Shown: positions 1 through 7,301, counted from the stretch's first letter. The stretch: DNA of 7,796 bases from an uncultured Pirellulaceae bacterium (GCA_947259675.1 CAMYNE010000078.1:1-7796), one strand, 5' to 3'. The notes: generated by a model from the sequence alone, not told the origin. A program made the numbers and translations.

Positions 1-508
1 CCTATCTAAAGTCGAATGTTGGCAACTTGGTTAAGTCGTTTGCAACGATAAATCATCGCTCCAAAATTGTCACCGATTTATCGATTCGAATCCAGCAAAA
101 ACTGTTGTGTAAGACAAAGTTAATAACGGGCGTTAAGACGGAGATGCCAACAGAGTCTGCGCATGGGTAGAATTCTTTGTGTCGAGTTTCCTATCGCACG
201 ACCCATCATATCCTGTTTTCACAGATTGTCTGAGCGGGTCGGATCCTAGTTGGTCAGTACCACTCTCTATGAGCGGCAAGGCGCTCACAACTGCGTGAAA
301 CATCGTGTTTTTCCGTGCGAGAGACCGAATATGGCGCTGTCCAACTAGAGCGCGTTTGATTTAAGTTTGGCGTCTTTTCGTCGGTTTCGCCCGGCAATCA
401 GAGCCCCACGAACGCTCCACGTCCGTGCAACACGCACTAATCGCCGAATTTCTTTTTTTGGACGTTTGAGAATCGAAAGTAGACAACCTCGAAAACAGAA
501 AACATCGA
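1..508. other. Non-coding stretch left of the rlmM-like gene
   Basis: No convincing gene lies here. The only frame open from the left edge runs from base 3 to a TAG at 168-170 (55 codons) and resembles nothing I know, so it could be chance or the tail of a gene outside the window. All minus-strand frames meet stops within the first 33 bases, so no gene leaves leftward on that strand. Weak inverted repeats are present: TGAGCG/CGCTCA (270-275/282-287) and CGACCC/GGGTCG (199-204/236-241). At the right edge GAAAAC occurs twice in tandem (491-496, 498-503), and either copy can pair with GTTTTC at 514-519 around the rlmM stop codon. This could be a weak 3' stem-loop for that minus-strand transcript, but no U-tract follows it. 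Confidence 0.6.
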
Positions 509-1591
509 TTAACGTTTTCGGCTGCCAGCACGAAGTGCGAATTTGTCTTTAATGGCGGTCAGGCAAAACTCTTGTCGATTAAAAGCCAGTTGACGGGTCT
601 TGACGACTTGAAAGCCCATCGCTTTGACTTGCTTCATGTAGTCGGGAATCGCATCCAACACCTCCCAATTGCTCAGCTTGAGGGTCAAGATGATTCCGCG
701 AATGTCCACGCGTTCGTGCTGAACAATATCCCGCACCGTGTCGAGCGTGTATTGGGGGGCGATGCTCAAATCGGCCATTAACCAACGGACATCCTTGAAG
801 TCTTTCTTTTTGACTTCGTGTCCTCGTCGGCGAAGGTAGGTAAGATTTTCGTGTTTTTCGATTTCAGGTTCCAGCTCGGCAGGATCAATCGCGATCACTT
901 TCGCGCCCATCTCGAGCAATAGCTCACAGGCCCCGCCGGGAGCACTTCCGATTTCCGCGCAAACGTCGCCCGGTTGAATCTTGATTCCTGACCACAGCAA
1001 CGCTTCTTTGAGTTTGAAATAGGCTCGGCTCGCTCGTTCCTGCGACGTATCGATAATCGGGACGCCGCCAGGCCAGCGGCTTTGCCGGGTGCCAGTCCAG
1101 TGATATCCATACCACCATTCGTTGGGCTTCACGATGACAACATCCAACACCTTTTGATCAACTTTGGCGACCCGGTTGACGGCGACTTTTCGTTTAGCCA
1201 ATTCAGTTCGAGCGGCAAACAAATTGGCGATTTCCCTGGCAAGGACCGAAATCCCCGGTTCAAACCCTTGGCTGCCGGGCAAGCTGGTTTCACGCTCGAA
1301 GACATGAAATTGTTGGCAATCGCTGACGATCGGCTGTTGGCAGATTTGCTCAACCAGTTCATTTGCGTTTTCGCCGACGACTTTGCCCAGACACCAGCCG
1401 TATGTTCGCGCCAACGTTAACGGCAAACTGAATTTCTCAGGAATCGCACCCGGTTGAACTTTGAATGTCAGAAAGCCGGGCAACGAAAAAGCCAATTTGA
1501 ACCCGTCCAACGCAAGGACTTCTTTTCGCGCAGCCGCTTCCGCGCCCGCCTGGCAAATCACGAAAACATAGGAAGACGGGCCTTCTGGCAT
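509..1591 (-). CDS. rlmM: RlmM-like 23S rRNA ribose 2'-O-methyltransferase
   Basis: Predicted cytoplasmic SAM-dependent methyltransferase of the RlmM/FtsJ group. E. coli RlmM methylates the ribose of C2498 in 23S rRNA. At 360 residues it is close to E. coli RlmM (366). Residues 1-165 form the less conserved N-terminal region, which in RlmM is a THUMP-like RNA-binding module. The Rossmann-type catalytic domain follows, with SAM motif I EIGSAPGG at 213-220. The 2'-O-methyltransferase tetrad can be placed as K193 (in YFKLKEA), D274 (LMADLS), K305 (LTLKLS) and E341 (NRQEF), so it should be active. The frame opens with TTG at 1594, directly followed by ATG at 1591. I chose the ATG; neither has a good Shine-Dalgarno. 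It is divergent from the yhaO-yhaN pair and probably transcribed alone. The family call is firm. The exact target nucleotide is inferred, and another rRNA position is possible. Confidence 0.87.
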   Translation of the reverse strand: MPEGPSSYVFVICQAGAEAAARKEVLALDGFKLAFSLPGFLTFKVQPGAIPEKFSLPLTLARTYGWCLGKVVGENANELVEQICQQPIVSDCQQFHVFERETSLPGSQGFEPGISVLAREIANLFAARTELAKRKVAVNRVAKVDQKVLDVVIVKPNEWWYGYHWTGTRQSRWPGGVPIIDTSQERASRAYFKLKEALLWSGIKIQPGDVCAEIGSAPGGACELLLEMGAKVIAIDPAELEPEIEKHENLTYLRRRGHEVKKKDFKDVRWLMADLSIAPQYTLDTVRDIVQHERVDIRGIILTLKLSNWEVLDAIPDYMKQVKAMGFQVVKTRQLAFNRQEFCLTAIKDKFALRAGSRKR

Positions 1592-1654
1592 CAAAACATC
1601 CGAGTAGTTAGGGTACAGTTTCGCGGCCGAATGCTATCACAATCCTTAACCGAA

Positions 1655-1682
1655 TGAATAGGCGGTCGACTTCCTTTGTCAG
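1655..1682 (-). promoter_or_regulatory. Weak sigma-70-like promoter candidate for the rlmM-like gene
   Basis: On the minus strand, CTGACA (1682-1677, five of six matches to TTGACA) is followed after 16 bases by TATTCA (1660-1655, a poor -10 match). Transcription would start about 55-60 bases before the ATG at 1591. The position is sensible, but the -10 match is weak and planctomycete promoters are poorly defined. Confidence 0.2.
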
Positions 1683-1892
1683 GTAACGCCGGCTCGATCG
1701 TCTCACAAAGCCACGAATCAAAAACCGAGATAACCACGAATGATTGATCTAGGAGCTTATTAGCCAATGGGATAAGATCGCAAGTTAGACAGAAAGTAGA
1801 CTCTAATCGAACTTGTTCTTGACCCTCAGCTGGGAACAGTTTCGTGTGATATTTTGTAAAGAAGTCGCTTTGGTAACGAATGCTGAAACGGC

Positions 1893-1921
1893 TCACTTGC
1901 TGGAATTGTTGTGGCAAGTGA
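1893..1921. repeat. Perfect 8-bp inverted repeat upstream of the yhaO-like gene
   Basis: TCACTTGC at 1893-1900 is the exact reverse complement of GCAAGTGA at 1914-1921, with a 13-base spacer. The centres of the arms are about 21 bp apart, two turns of B-DNA. The element ends 39 bases before the yhaO-like start. It could be the operator of a dimeric repressor or a hairpin in the mRNA leader. The lack of a U-tract argues against a terminator. Confidence 0.45.
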
Positions 1922-1946
1922 AACACAGTTGACGCTGGACGGGCGC

Positions 1947-1953
1947 AAGGAGG
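1947..1953 (+). promoter_or_regulatory. Strong ribosome binding site of the yhaO-like gene
   Basis: AAGGAGG lies 7 bases before the ATG at 1961. It is the strongest Shine-Dalgarno in the window and fixes this start. Confidence 0.85.
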
Positions 1954-1960
1954 GCTCCCA

Positions 1961-3217
1961 ATGGCAGAATCATTCAAATTCATTCACGCTTCCGACTTTC
2001 ATCTCGACGCATCCATTCAGGGTTTGGCCGAAATACCGTCGCATCTCAAGCAGATTCTCGCGAACGCTCCTTACGATGCAGCGACTCGCATTTTCGATTT
2101 GGCGATGGCCGAACGAGTCGATTTCGTTTTGCTGGCTGGTGATCTTTACAACATGGAACTTGCCGGACCAAGGTCAGCCGCGTTTCTGTTGAGTCAATTT
2201 GAGCGGCTGGCGGAAAAAAATATCGCCGTCTATTGGTGTGCCGGCACCGTCGATCCACCCGACCGCTGGCCCAGCTCAATTGAGCTACCAGAAAACGTTG
2301 TGACGTTCACTTCATCGTACGTTGAACAAGTTGCCCATCGCCGCGGGGGCGAAGTTATCGCTACGATTCATGCCAGCGGTTACGACGAAAGACGCCGCAC
2401 GTCAGCAGATTTTTCAGCAGACATTAACGACCCGTTTCCGATTGCGCTGACACACGTCGTGAATGACCAATTCGATTCGACAGCGATAGAAACGCAGAAT
2501 ATCCGCTACTGGGCGTTGGGCGGTCGGCATAAAGCTAACAAGCTGGAAAAACCCGGCTCAGCTGTCTCCTATCCAGGTACGCCTCAGGGTCGATTGCCAA
2601 GAGAATCAGGGCCGCGCGGTTGCAAAATCTGTCGCGTGGATTCGACAGGGAAACTCAAAATCCAAGCGGTTGAAACCGACACTGTACGTTGGAAACCCCA
2701 AAAGGTCGCGATTGCCGAAAACGTGAATAAACAAGAATTAAAAGACGTGCTGGCCGAACGTGCAATGAAAATCGCAGCCGACACCAACGAAATCACGATC
2801 CTGATCAATTGGTTTCTCACGACAACCGGCGAATTTCATCCGTCGATTCGAGATCGCGAATGGTCGGCAGAACTGCTTGAGTGGTTACGTGATGAATTTG
2901 GCAGATCGGATCGAGGCATCTGGTCGGTGAAACTTGAGATTGAGCCGCCTGATTCGCTTCCAATTACGTGGTATGAGGAAGACACAATCCTGGGTGAATA
3001 TTTGCGAGCCGTTGGTCGGTATCAAAGTGACGACTCACTTAAGCTTGCCCTTCACGATTACTTGCCAAACTCCGTCGAAGTTGACATGTTGGCCGGTATC
3101 GGACACGTAAAAAACACCAGTCGAGAAGAGATTCTTCGAGCGGCAGCGATGGTTGGTATCGAGTACTTGGCAGTCGGTCGCGAACCTAAAGAAGTTGAAA
3201 CCACACAAAATTCGTAA
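1961..3217 (+). CDS. yhaO: YhaO/SbcD-like metallophosphoesterase with altered active site
   Basis: A 418-residue calcineurin-like phosphoesterase of the SbcD/Mre11/YhaO group, normally a manganese-dependent nuclease that works with an SbcC/YhaN ATPase on DNA ends. Residues 1 to about 225 form the phosphoesterase domain: D12 and H14 (SDFHLD), D61 (LLAGDLYN), H165 (IALTH), H190 (ALGGRH), then the family motif YPGTPQGR at 204-211. About 245-418 is a C-terminal capping region. Three normal active-site residues are missing. GNHD reads G95-T96-V97-D98, so the metal-binding Asn and catalytic His are gone; GHxH reads G187-G188-R189-H190, so one His ligand is gone. By Mre11 numbering this removes most of metal site 2 and leaves site 1 complete. 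The protein may be non-catalytic, single-metal, or a different hydrolase. The stop lies 59 bases before the ATPase start, so the two genes probably form an operon. No signal peptide is visible, so it should be cytoplasmic. Confidence 0.88.
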   Translation: MAESFKFIHASDFHLDASIQGLAEIPSHLKQILANAPYDAATRIFDLAMAERVDFVLLAGDLYNMELAGPRSAAFLLSQFERLAEKNIAVYWCAGTVDPPDRWPSSIELPENVVTFTSSYVEQVAHRRGGEVIATIHASGYDERRRTSADFSADINDPFPIALTHVVNDQFDSTAIETQNIRYWALGGRHKANKLEKPGSAVSYPGTPQGRLPRESGPRGCKICRVDSTGKLKIQAVETDTVRWKPQKVAIAENVNKQELKDVLAERAMKIAADTNEITILINWFLTTTGEFHPSIRDREWSAELLEWLRDEFGRSDRGIWSVKLEIEPPDSLPITWYEEDTILGEYLRAVGRYQSDDSLKLALHDYLPNSVEVDMLAGIGHVKNTSREEILRAAAMVGIEYLAVGREPKEVETTQNS

Positions 3218-3231
3218 TTACAAACCTGCTT

Positions 3232-3248
3232 GGGAGGGTTCGCCCCCT
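3232..3248 (+). promoter_or_regulatory. Small GC-rich hairpin between the yhaO-like and yhaN-like genes
   Basis: GGG at 3236-3238 and CCC at 3243-3245 close a TTCG loop. After a bulged A3235 the stem continues with G3234-C3246, G3233-C3247 and a G-U pair. It sits in the 59-base spacer, 14 bases before the Shine-Dalgarno. It might adjust mRNA stability or relative translation of the two subunits, or mean nothing. Confidence 0.25.
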
Positions 3249-3262
3249 GAACTAACTGCGAC

Positions 3263-3268
3263 AAGGAG
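3263..3268 (+). promoter_or_regulatory. Ribosome binding site that sets the yhaN-like start
   Basis: AAGGAG at 3263-3268 overlaps the first possible GTG (3268), which therefore cannot use it. It is 8 bases from the in-frame GTG at 3277, an ideal distance. The real start is thus GTG 3277, giving the N-terminus MKITDLQVDGFG typical of this ATPase family. Confidence 0.8.
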
Positions 3269-3276
3269 TGAGCGCG

Positions 3277-6200
3277 GTGAAGATTACTGATCTCCAAGTT
3301 GATGGCTTTGGCATTTGGAAAGGGCTCACCGTCGAGTCTCTTGCGGATGACATCACGATTTTTTGCGGTCAAAACGAGGCCGGTAAAACCACGTTGATGC
3401 AGTTCATCCGTTCCATGTTGTTTGGATTCTCGGAAGAACGACGCGAAAAGTACATTCCCCCAGTCTACGGCGGACTCGCGGGCGGTTCGCTGGAAATCGA
3501 CAGCCCAATCGGCCAGTTCGAAGTGCAGCGGCACGTTGATCCAAACCGCTTGTCCGATCCGGTCGGCGACCTCGCCGTCACCAACATGCAAGACGGTGTC
3601 GTCCATGGTCGTGGTCAACTAAGCAGCCTGATTTCAGATATCGATGAGTCCATATTCAACAACGTGTTTGCCATCGGCCTCCGCGAAATTCAGGAACTGG
3701 GTGCCCTCAACAGCACTGACGCGGCCGAACATCTTTACAAACTGACCAGTGGACTGGATCGCGTTTCCCTGATCGATGTGATGCGGGATCAAAAGCAACG
3801 ACGAGAAGCTATCTGGTCAACGCAACCAAAAAATGAGTCTCGTCTGGCGCAGCTGAACCAACGCCGAATGGAGTTGTTGCGTGAAGTCGACGACTTGCAG
3901 AATCGTTCCAAGCGATGGTCTCGAATTGCGGCTCAAACAACCGACGTTTCCAATCAACTGGAAGATATCAACGGTGAGCTGGCCAAACTCGAACGCGAAG
4001 CGAGATTGGTTGAAGTCTCGATGCAAATTAGCGATCGTTGGCAAAACCGTCGAAATCTGACCGACCAGATTAATTCATTTGGCAAGCTGCCCGACCCGCG
4101 AGATATCTCCGTTGAGCAACTTGACAAACTGAACGAACGAATTTCGCAGCAGCGAGAGCGAATCGATCAGATCAAGTTTCAACGAAGAAACATCAAAAAA
4201 GAAGCCTTGGAGTTGCCCATCAATCGGCAATTGTGGGCCGAAAAAACCCGTATCGAAGCGATCGCAGAACACTCGCCATGGGTCGAATCACTGCAGCGAC
4301 AGGCCAACCGGCTGAGCAGTGAAGTTGACAGCCTTGAAAACAGCCTGGTCGGTGAAGTTGACGGATTGGGTACGCAACTAAAAATTCGCACCAAAGACGT
4401 CAAAGACCTGGGCAACCGCGGCTTGAGTGGTCTGAAAACGACTGCCAAAAAAGTACTTGAACAGCGCGATCGACTCAAACGTCTCAAGCAGGAACTTGAT
4501 AAAACTGGATTCGAACTAGGACAACACGAAGAACGACTTGGCGACAGCCTTTCCGACGATGGAGCCGCTGGCACGTTGGAAGAGACGAGCCGCTACGTTA
4601 ATCGGCTTCGTCGGCGTATCGAGCTCGGCGAGAAGATTGAAAAACTGAACCGCTCACGCTCTGAACTTGAACGCGACATTGATGATGTGGTTAACGATCA
4701 AGTTCTTCCAGTCGGAAAACTGTCCATCATCGGCGTCGTTTTTATTATGGGCGTGATCCTGTTCGGGTTCGGATTAATGGACCTGTTCACGCAAGCAAGC
4801 CAGTTTGGCCGAGCGGCGCAGGATGTGGGCGCGCTATTGATGTTGATGGGACTCGTCTGTGGATTCATTTCGGCAGGTCTGAAGTACCATTGGGAACGAG
4901 TCGCCAAAGACGAACTGGACGATTTCCAGCATCAGATCGACATTATCCGGCAACAGCTGAAACGCGCGAAAGCCGAGCGCGACGAGATCGAACGCCAACT
5001 CCCGGAATCGGTCAGCCAATGGGATTTGGAGCTGAAAGACGCGGAGAGCCGTTTGTCCCGCATCGAAGATCTTGTTCCTTTGGAGAATCGACTTCACAAC
5101 ACACGGGCCAACCTGGAAGAACTGCGAAGACGCATCGTCGCTCAAGAACAAGAGGTCGAGCAGATCGAAGATGTTTGGCGAGCCGCTTTGCGAACCGCCG
5201 GTTTGCCGGACGCCCTGGAACCGCTTCAACTACGAGAGATCACTCAGCGATCGTCTCGCATCACCGGTTTCCACACCCGTTTGGACCAGTACCAACACGA
5301 ACTTGCGGAACGCAACAAAGAACTTGACGCACTTCGCAAACGGACCGACGTGCTCTTCAACGATGTGGGGCTGGAGTTTGAAAGTGAAGACCTGCTGGAA
5401 AGACTGAATCAATTGACGCATGCGCTTCACGAACAGAGATCACTCGTCAATACACGGAAAGAATTTGCCAACAAATATCGAGCCCTGCGTTCGAAACTGG
5501 CAAAGAGCCAACGCGAACTTGAAAAGTTGCTTGGTCAAAAACGCCGCCTGCTCTCAAAAGTTGGAGCTGACAACGAAAACGACTATCGTCAGTTCGACGT
5601 TAAACATAAACAGCGGAACAAGCTGATTGGCCAACGTAACAGCTTGACGGAACAAATCAATGCAGCCCTCGGTGCAAGTTTCGAAGAGGATGAATTGAGA
5701 GAATATCTCGACGCCTATGGAATCACCGGATTGGAAAAGCGTTGGGAGGCGATCCAGGCCGAGATTGATCGAGTCAAAGAGCAACAAACGAAGCTTCACC
5801 AACAGCGCGGTGAGTTTTTGCAGGAAGTCAAAATGCTGGGCGAAGATTCTCGCCTTTGCGAAGCTCGTCTTGAGCTTAACGCTATTGATGCAGAGATTGC
5901 CAACCTCAAAAAACAATGGCAAGTTTTAGCAACCAGCACCAAGATGCTGGAAACCATTCGCGAGAGTTATGAATCCAAACGGCAACCTGAAACGTTAAAA
6001 GAAGCGTCGACCTACCTTGAGCGGCTTACCGAAGGCCACTACACCCGAATCTGGACGCGCCTGGTTGGCGAAGAGTTGCTGGTTGATAACTTGAATGATG
6101 AAACGATTACCGTCGATAAACTGAGCCGTGGTACCCGTGAAGCCGTTTATCTGAGTCTGCGTTTGGCGCTGGTGGGAGCCTACGCTCGCCGCGGTGCAGT

Positions 6201-6693
6201 GTTGCCAATGGTACTGGACGATGTGCTGGTCAATTTCGATTCGCGTCGAGCTCGTCAAGCGGCTGAATTATTATGCGAGTTTTCGCGCAACGGATATCAG
6301 ATCCTGATGTTCACTTGTCACGAGCACATGGCGGACCTGTTCCACTCGTTGAATGCCGAAGTAAAATTGCTGCCAAATCACCGCGAGGTTTTTGACTCTC
6401 AAGCGACGGTTACGGATTATGCAAAACCAAACGTGGTTCCAATGAACAACGTGGAGATCGTAGATTCTTTACCAGTTGCTGATCCCGTGTTTGAATCGAA
6501 CGTCACGCTCAAGACGGATGAATACGATCCGGAGCTTGAATATGAGCTTTCCGCAATCGTTGACGATCAGAAAATCGAGCATCGTTTGAGACACGAACTG
6601 GTTTACATTTCGCCCAACTTCGATTCTCCGATCGATATTTCGGGGAATGAAGACTTCTGGAACGAGTCAAACGCGCCGGTGATTGGCGGGTAA
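3277..6693 (+). CDS. yhaN: YhaN/SbcC-like AAA ATPase with membrane hairpin in the coiled coil
   Basis: A 1138-residue Rad50/SbcC/YhaN-type ATPase starting at GTG 3277. The N-terminal head carries Walker A GQNEAGKT at 31-38 (K37). Charged, heptad-rich coiled coil follows from about 190 to 480. Next come two hydrophobic helices, about 482-504 and 517-535, joined by a 12-residue loop. A second coiled-coil arm runs from about 540 to 930. The C-terminal head has the signature LSRGTRE at 949-955, Walker B VLDD at 979-982 with D-loop NFD, and the H-loop His at 1015 (FTCHEH). All ATPase motifs look intact. The apex lacks a CxxC zinc hook; the membrane hairpin takes its place, which would anchor the arms with the heads in the cytoplasm. 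From about 1038 to 1138 there is an extra tail with 21 acidic and 5 basic residues. The upstream yhaO-like product is its expected partner. The family call is firm; a role in DNA repair is inferred from relatives. Confidence 0.9.
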   Translation: MKITDLQVDGFGIWKGLTVESLADDITIFCGQNEAGKTTLMQFIRSMLFGFSEERREKYIPPVYGGLAGGSLEIDSPIGQFEVQRHVDPNRLSDPVGDLAVTNMQDGVVHGRGQLSSLISDIDESIFNNVFAIGLREIQELGALNSTDAAEHLYKLTSGLDRVSLIDVMRDQKQRREAIWSTQPKNESRLAQLNQRRMELLREVDDLQNRSKRWSRIAAQTTDVSNQLEDINGELAKLEREARLVEVSMQISDRWQNRRNLTDQINSFGKLPDPRDISVEQLDKLNERISQQRERIDQIKFQRRNIKKEALELPINRQLWAEKTRIEAIAEHSPWVESLQRQANRLSSEVDSLENSLVGEVDGLGTQLKIRTKDVKDLGNRGLSGLKTTAKKVLEQRDRLKRLKQELDKTGFELGQHEERLGDSLSDDGAAGTLEETSRYVNRLRRRIELGEKIEKLNRSRSELERDIDDVVNDQVLPVGKLSIIGVVFIMGVILFGFGLMDLFTQASQFGRAAQDVGALLMLMGLVCGFISAGLKYHWERVAKDELDDFQHQIDIIRQQLKRAKAERDEIERQLPESVSQWDLELKDAESRLSRIEDLVPLENRLHNTRANLEELRRRIVAQEQEVEQIEDVWRAALRTAGLPDALEPLQLREITQRSSRITGFHTRLDQYQHELAERNKELDALRKRTDVLFNDVGLEFESEDLLERLNQLTHALHEQRSLVNTRKEFANKYRALRSKLAKSQRELEKLLGQKRRLLSKVGADNENDYRQFDVKHKQRNKLIGQRNSLTEQINAALGASFEEDELREYLDAYGITGLEKRWEAIQAEIDRVKEQQTKLHQQRGEFLQEVKMLGEDSRLCEARLELNAIDAEIANLKKQWQVLATSTKMLETIRESYESKRQPETLKEASTYLERLTEGHYTRIWTRLVGEELLVDNLNDETITVDKLSRGTREAVYLSLRLALVGAYARRGAVLPMVLDDVLVNFDSRRARQAAELLCEFSRNGYQILMFTCHEHMADLFHSLNAEVKLLPNHREVFDSQATVTDYAKPNVVPMNNVEIVDSLPVADPVFESNVTLKTDEYDPELEYELSAIVDDQKIEHRLRHELVYISPNFDSPIDISGNEDFWNESNAPVIGG

Positions 6694-7163
6694 CGGTCGG
6701 CACCCCAGTCAAACAAACAGCAACAAAGTCTGCCTGGTCCGCATAGTTTGTTAAAACAAGCTCGCAGTCTCGATTCCCGAGCGTGAAAATAGCAGGTTGG
6801 TAACAATTCTACGGCGTTCGCATCGCAACACCTGAATCGAATCGGGTATCTGTACCCCACGCGCTTGCGAAACTTTGCGCAACGTGCCGAATAATGTGCA
6901 CTCATTTCTTAGCTGTTCGATAGCAAAAGAATTGGGTGTCAAATGCAAACGACTCATCAATCTTCCCTGATTGAACGGTAACTCATTTCTGTAAAAACGT
7001 GCGTTCGGTAGCGACTAAGTTCCACAGATCGCCAAGTTTTTTTATTCCGTTTTCTTGATCCCGACGATGTTCACTTTGGAAACACAGTTTGCGTGCAAGT
7101 CGTACGTAGCGTGAAAGTTGGTAATTAATTCATATCCGTACCGTAGCAGTTTTGGGCATTAAG

Positions 7164-7213
7164 TAGAGTTCCTTAGTGACATTTCTCGTCACTCATAACA
7201 CCAGGGAACTTTG
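7164..7213 (+). promoter_or_regulatory. Two-tier stem-loop in the leader of the cysteine-rich gene
   Basis: The inner stem AGTGAC/GTCACT (7175-7180/7188-7193) closes a 7-base loop. The outer stem AGTTCC/GGAACT (7167-7172/7205-7210) encloses it, extended outward by G-U, A-U and U-G pairs (7164-7166 with 7211-7213). The space between stems is lopsided: 2 bases on the left and 11 on the right. It ends 96 bases before the start codon and has no U-tract. It could be a regulatory or stabilising 5' leader RNA; I recognise no known riboswitch. Confidence 0.4.
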
Positions 7214-7296
7214 AGGAATAAAGGCAGAGACTGTTTTCAACAAAGCTTAGAGACGGCGGCGAACGGTATGGGTAAGAAACATTTCTTTTTGAAACC

Positions 7297-7301
7297 AGGA
7301 G
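7297..7301 (+). promoter_or_regulatory. Ribosome binding site of the cysteine-rich gene
   Basis: AGGAG lies 8 bases before the ATG at 7310. It favours this start over an in-frame ATG at 7268, which would add 14 polar residues before the signal peptide and has no clear Shine-Dalgarno. Confidence 0.75.

Larger units (their letters stand above)
1592..1960. other. Divergent intergenic control region
   Basis: This 369-base gap separates the minus-strand rlmM-like gene from the plus-strand yhaO-like gene, so it should hold promoters for both. The clearest element is the inverted repeat at 1893-1921. A second, weaker one is CTTATT/GATAAG (1756-1761/1771-1776), which needs one wobble pair. I see no strong consensus promoter for the plus strand. 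A minus-strand open frame covers the gap but does not look like a protein. Confidence 0.6.

Noticed and set aside
83..93. GATTCGAATCC resembles a tRNA T-loop and its 3' stem strand
   Set aside because: No matching T-stem strand, anticodon arm or acceptor stem can be built around it; it is a short palindrome.
3..170. Frame open from the left edge for 55 codons, possible tail of an upstream gene
   Set aside because: The encoded residues resemble nothing I know and an open run of this length is common by chance; more upstream sequence would decide.
367..552. 61-codon plus-strand open frame
   Set aside because: Arg-rich composition, non-ATG start with no ribosome site, and overlap with the end of the well-supported rlmM-like gene on the other strand.
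1591..1983. 130-codon minus-strand frame whose stop overlaps the rlmM-like start codon
   Set aside because: The overlap looks like translational coupling, but the frame covers the whole divergent control region and the yhaO start with its strong ribosome site, and has no recognisable protein character.
2214..2220. A7 run just before the GTVD codons, as a possible frameshift explaining the odd motif
   Set aside because: The frame matches the family both before the run (AGDLYN) and after it (YPGTPQGR), and GTVD sits exactly where GNHD should be, so no frameshift is needed.
6603..6905. 100-codon minus-strand frame after the ATPase gene
   Set aside because: It overlaps the ATPase C-terminus, and the product is Cys/Arg-rich with no domain.
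7078..7104. ECF-sigma-like promoter: GGAAAC, 17 bases, CGTA, upstream of the cysteine-rich gene
   Set aside because: Position is plausible, but such short loose motifs arise by chance and the -35 box is not the usual GGAAC-TT; kept only as a hint.
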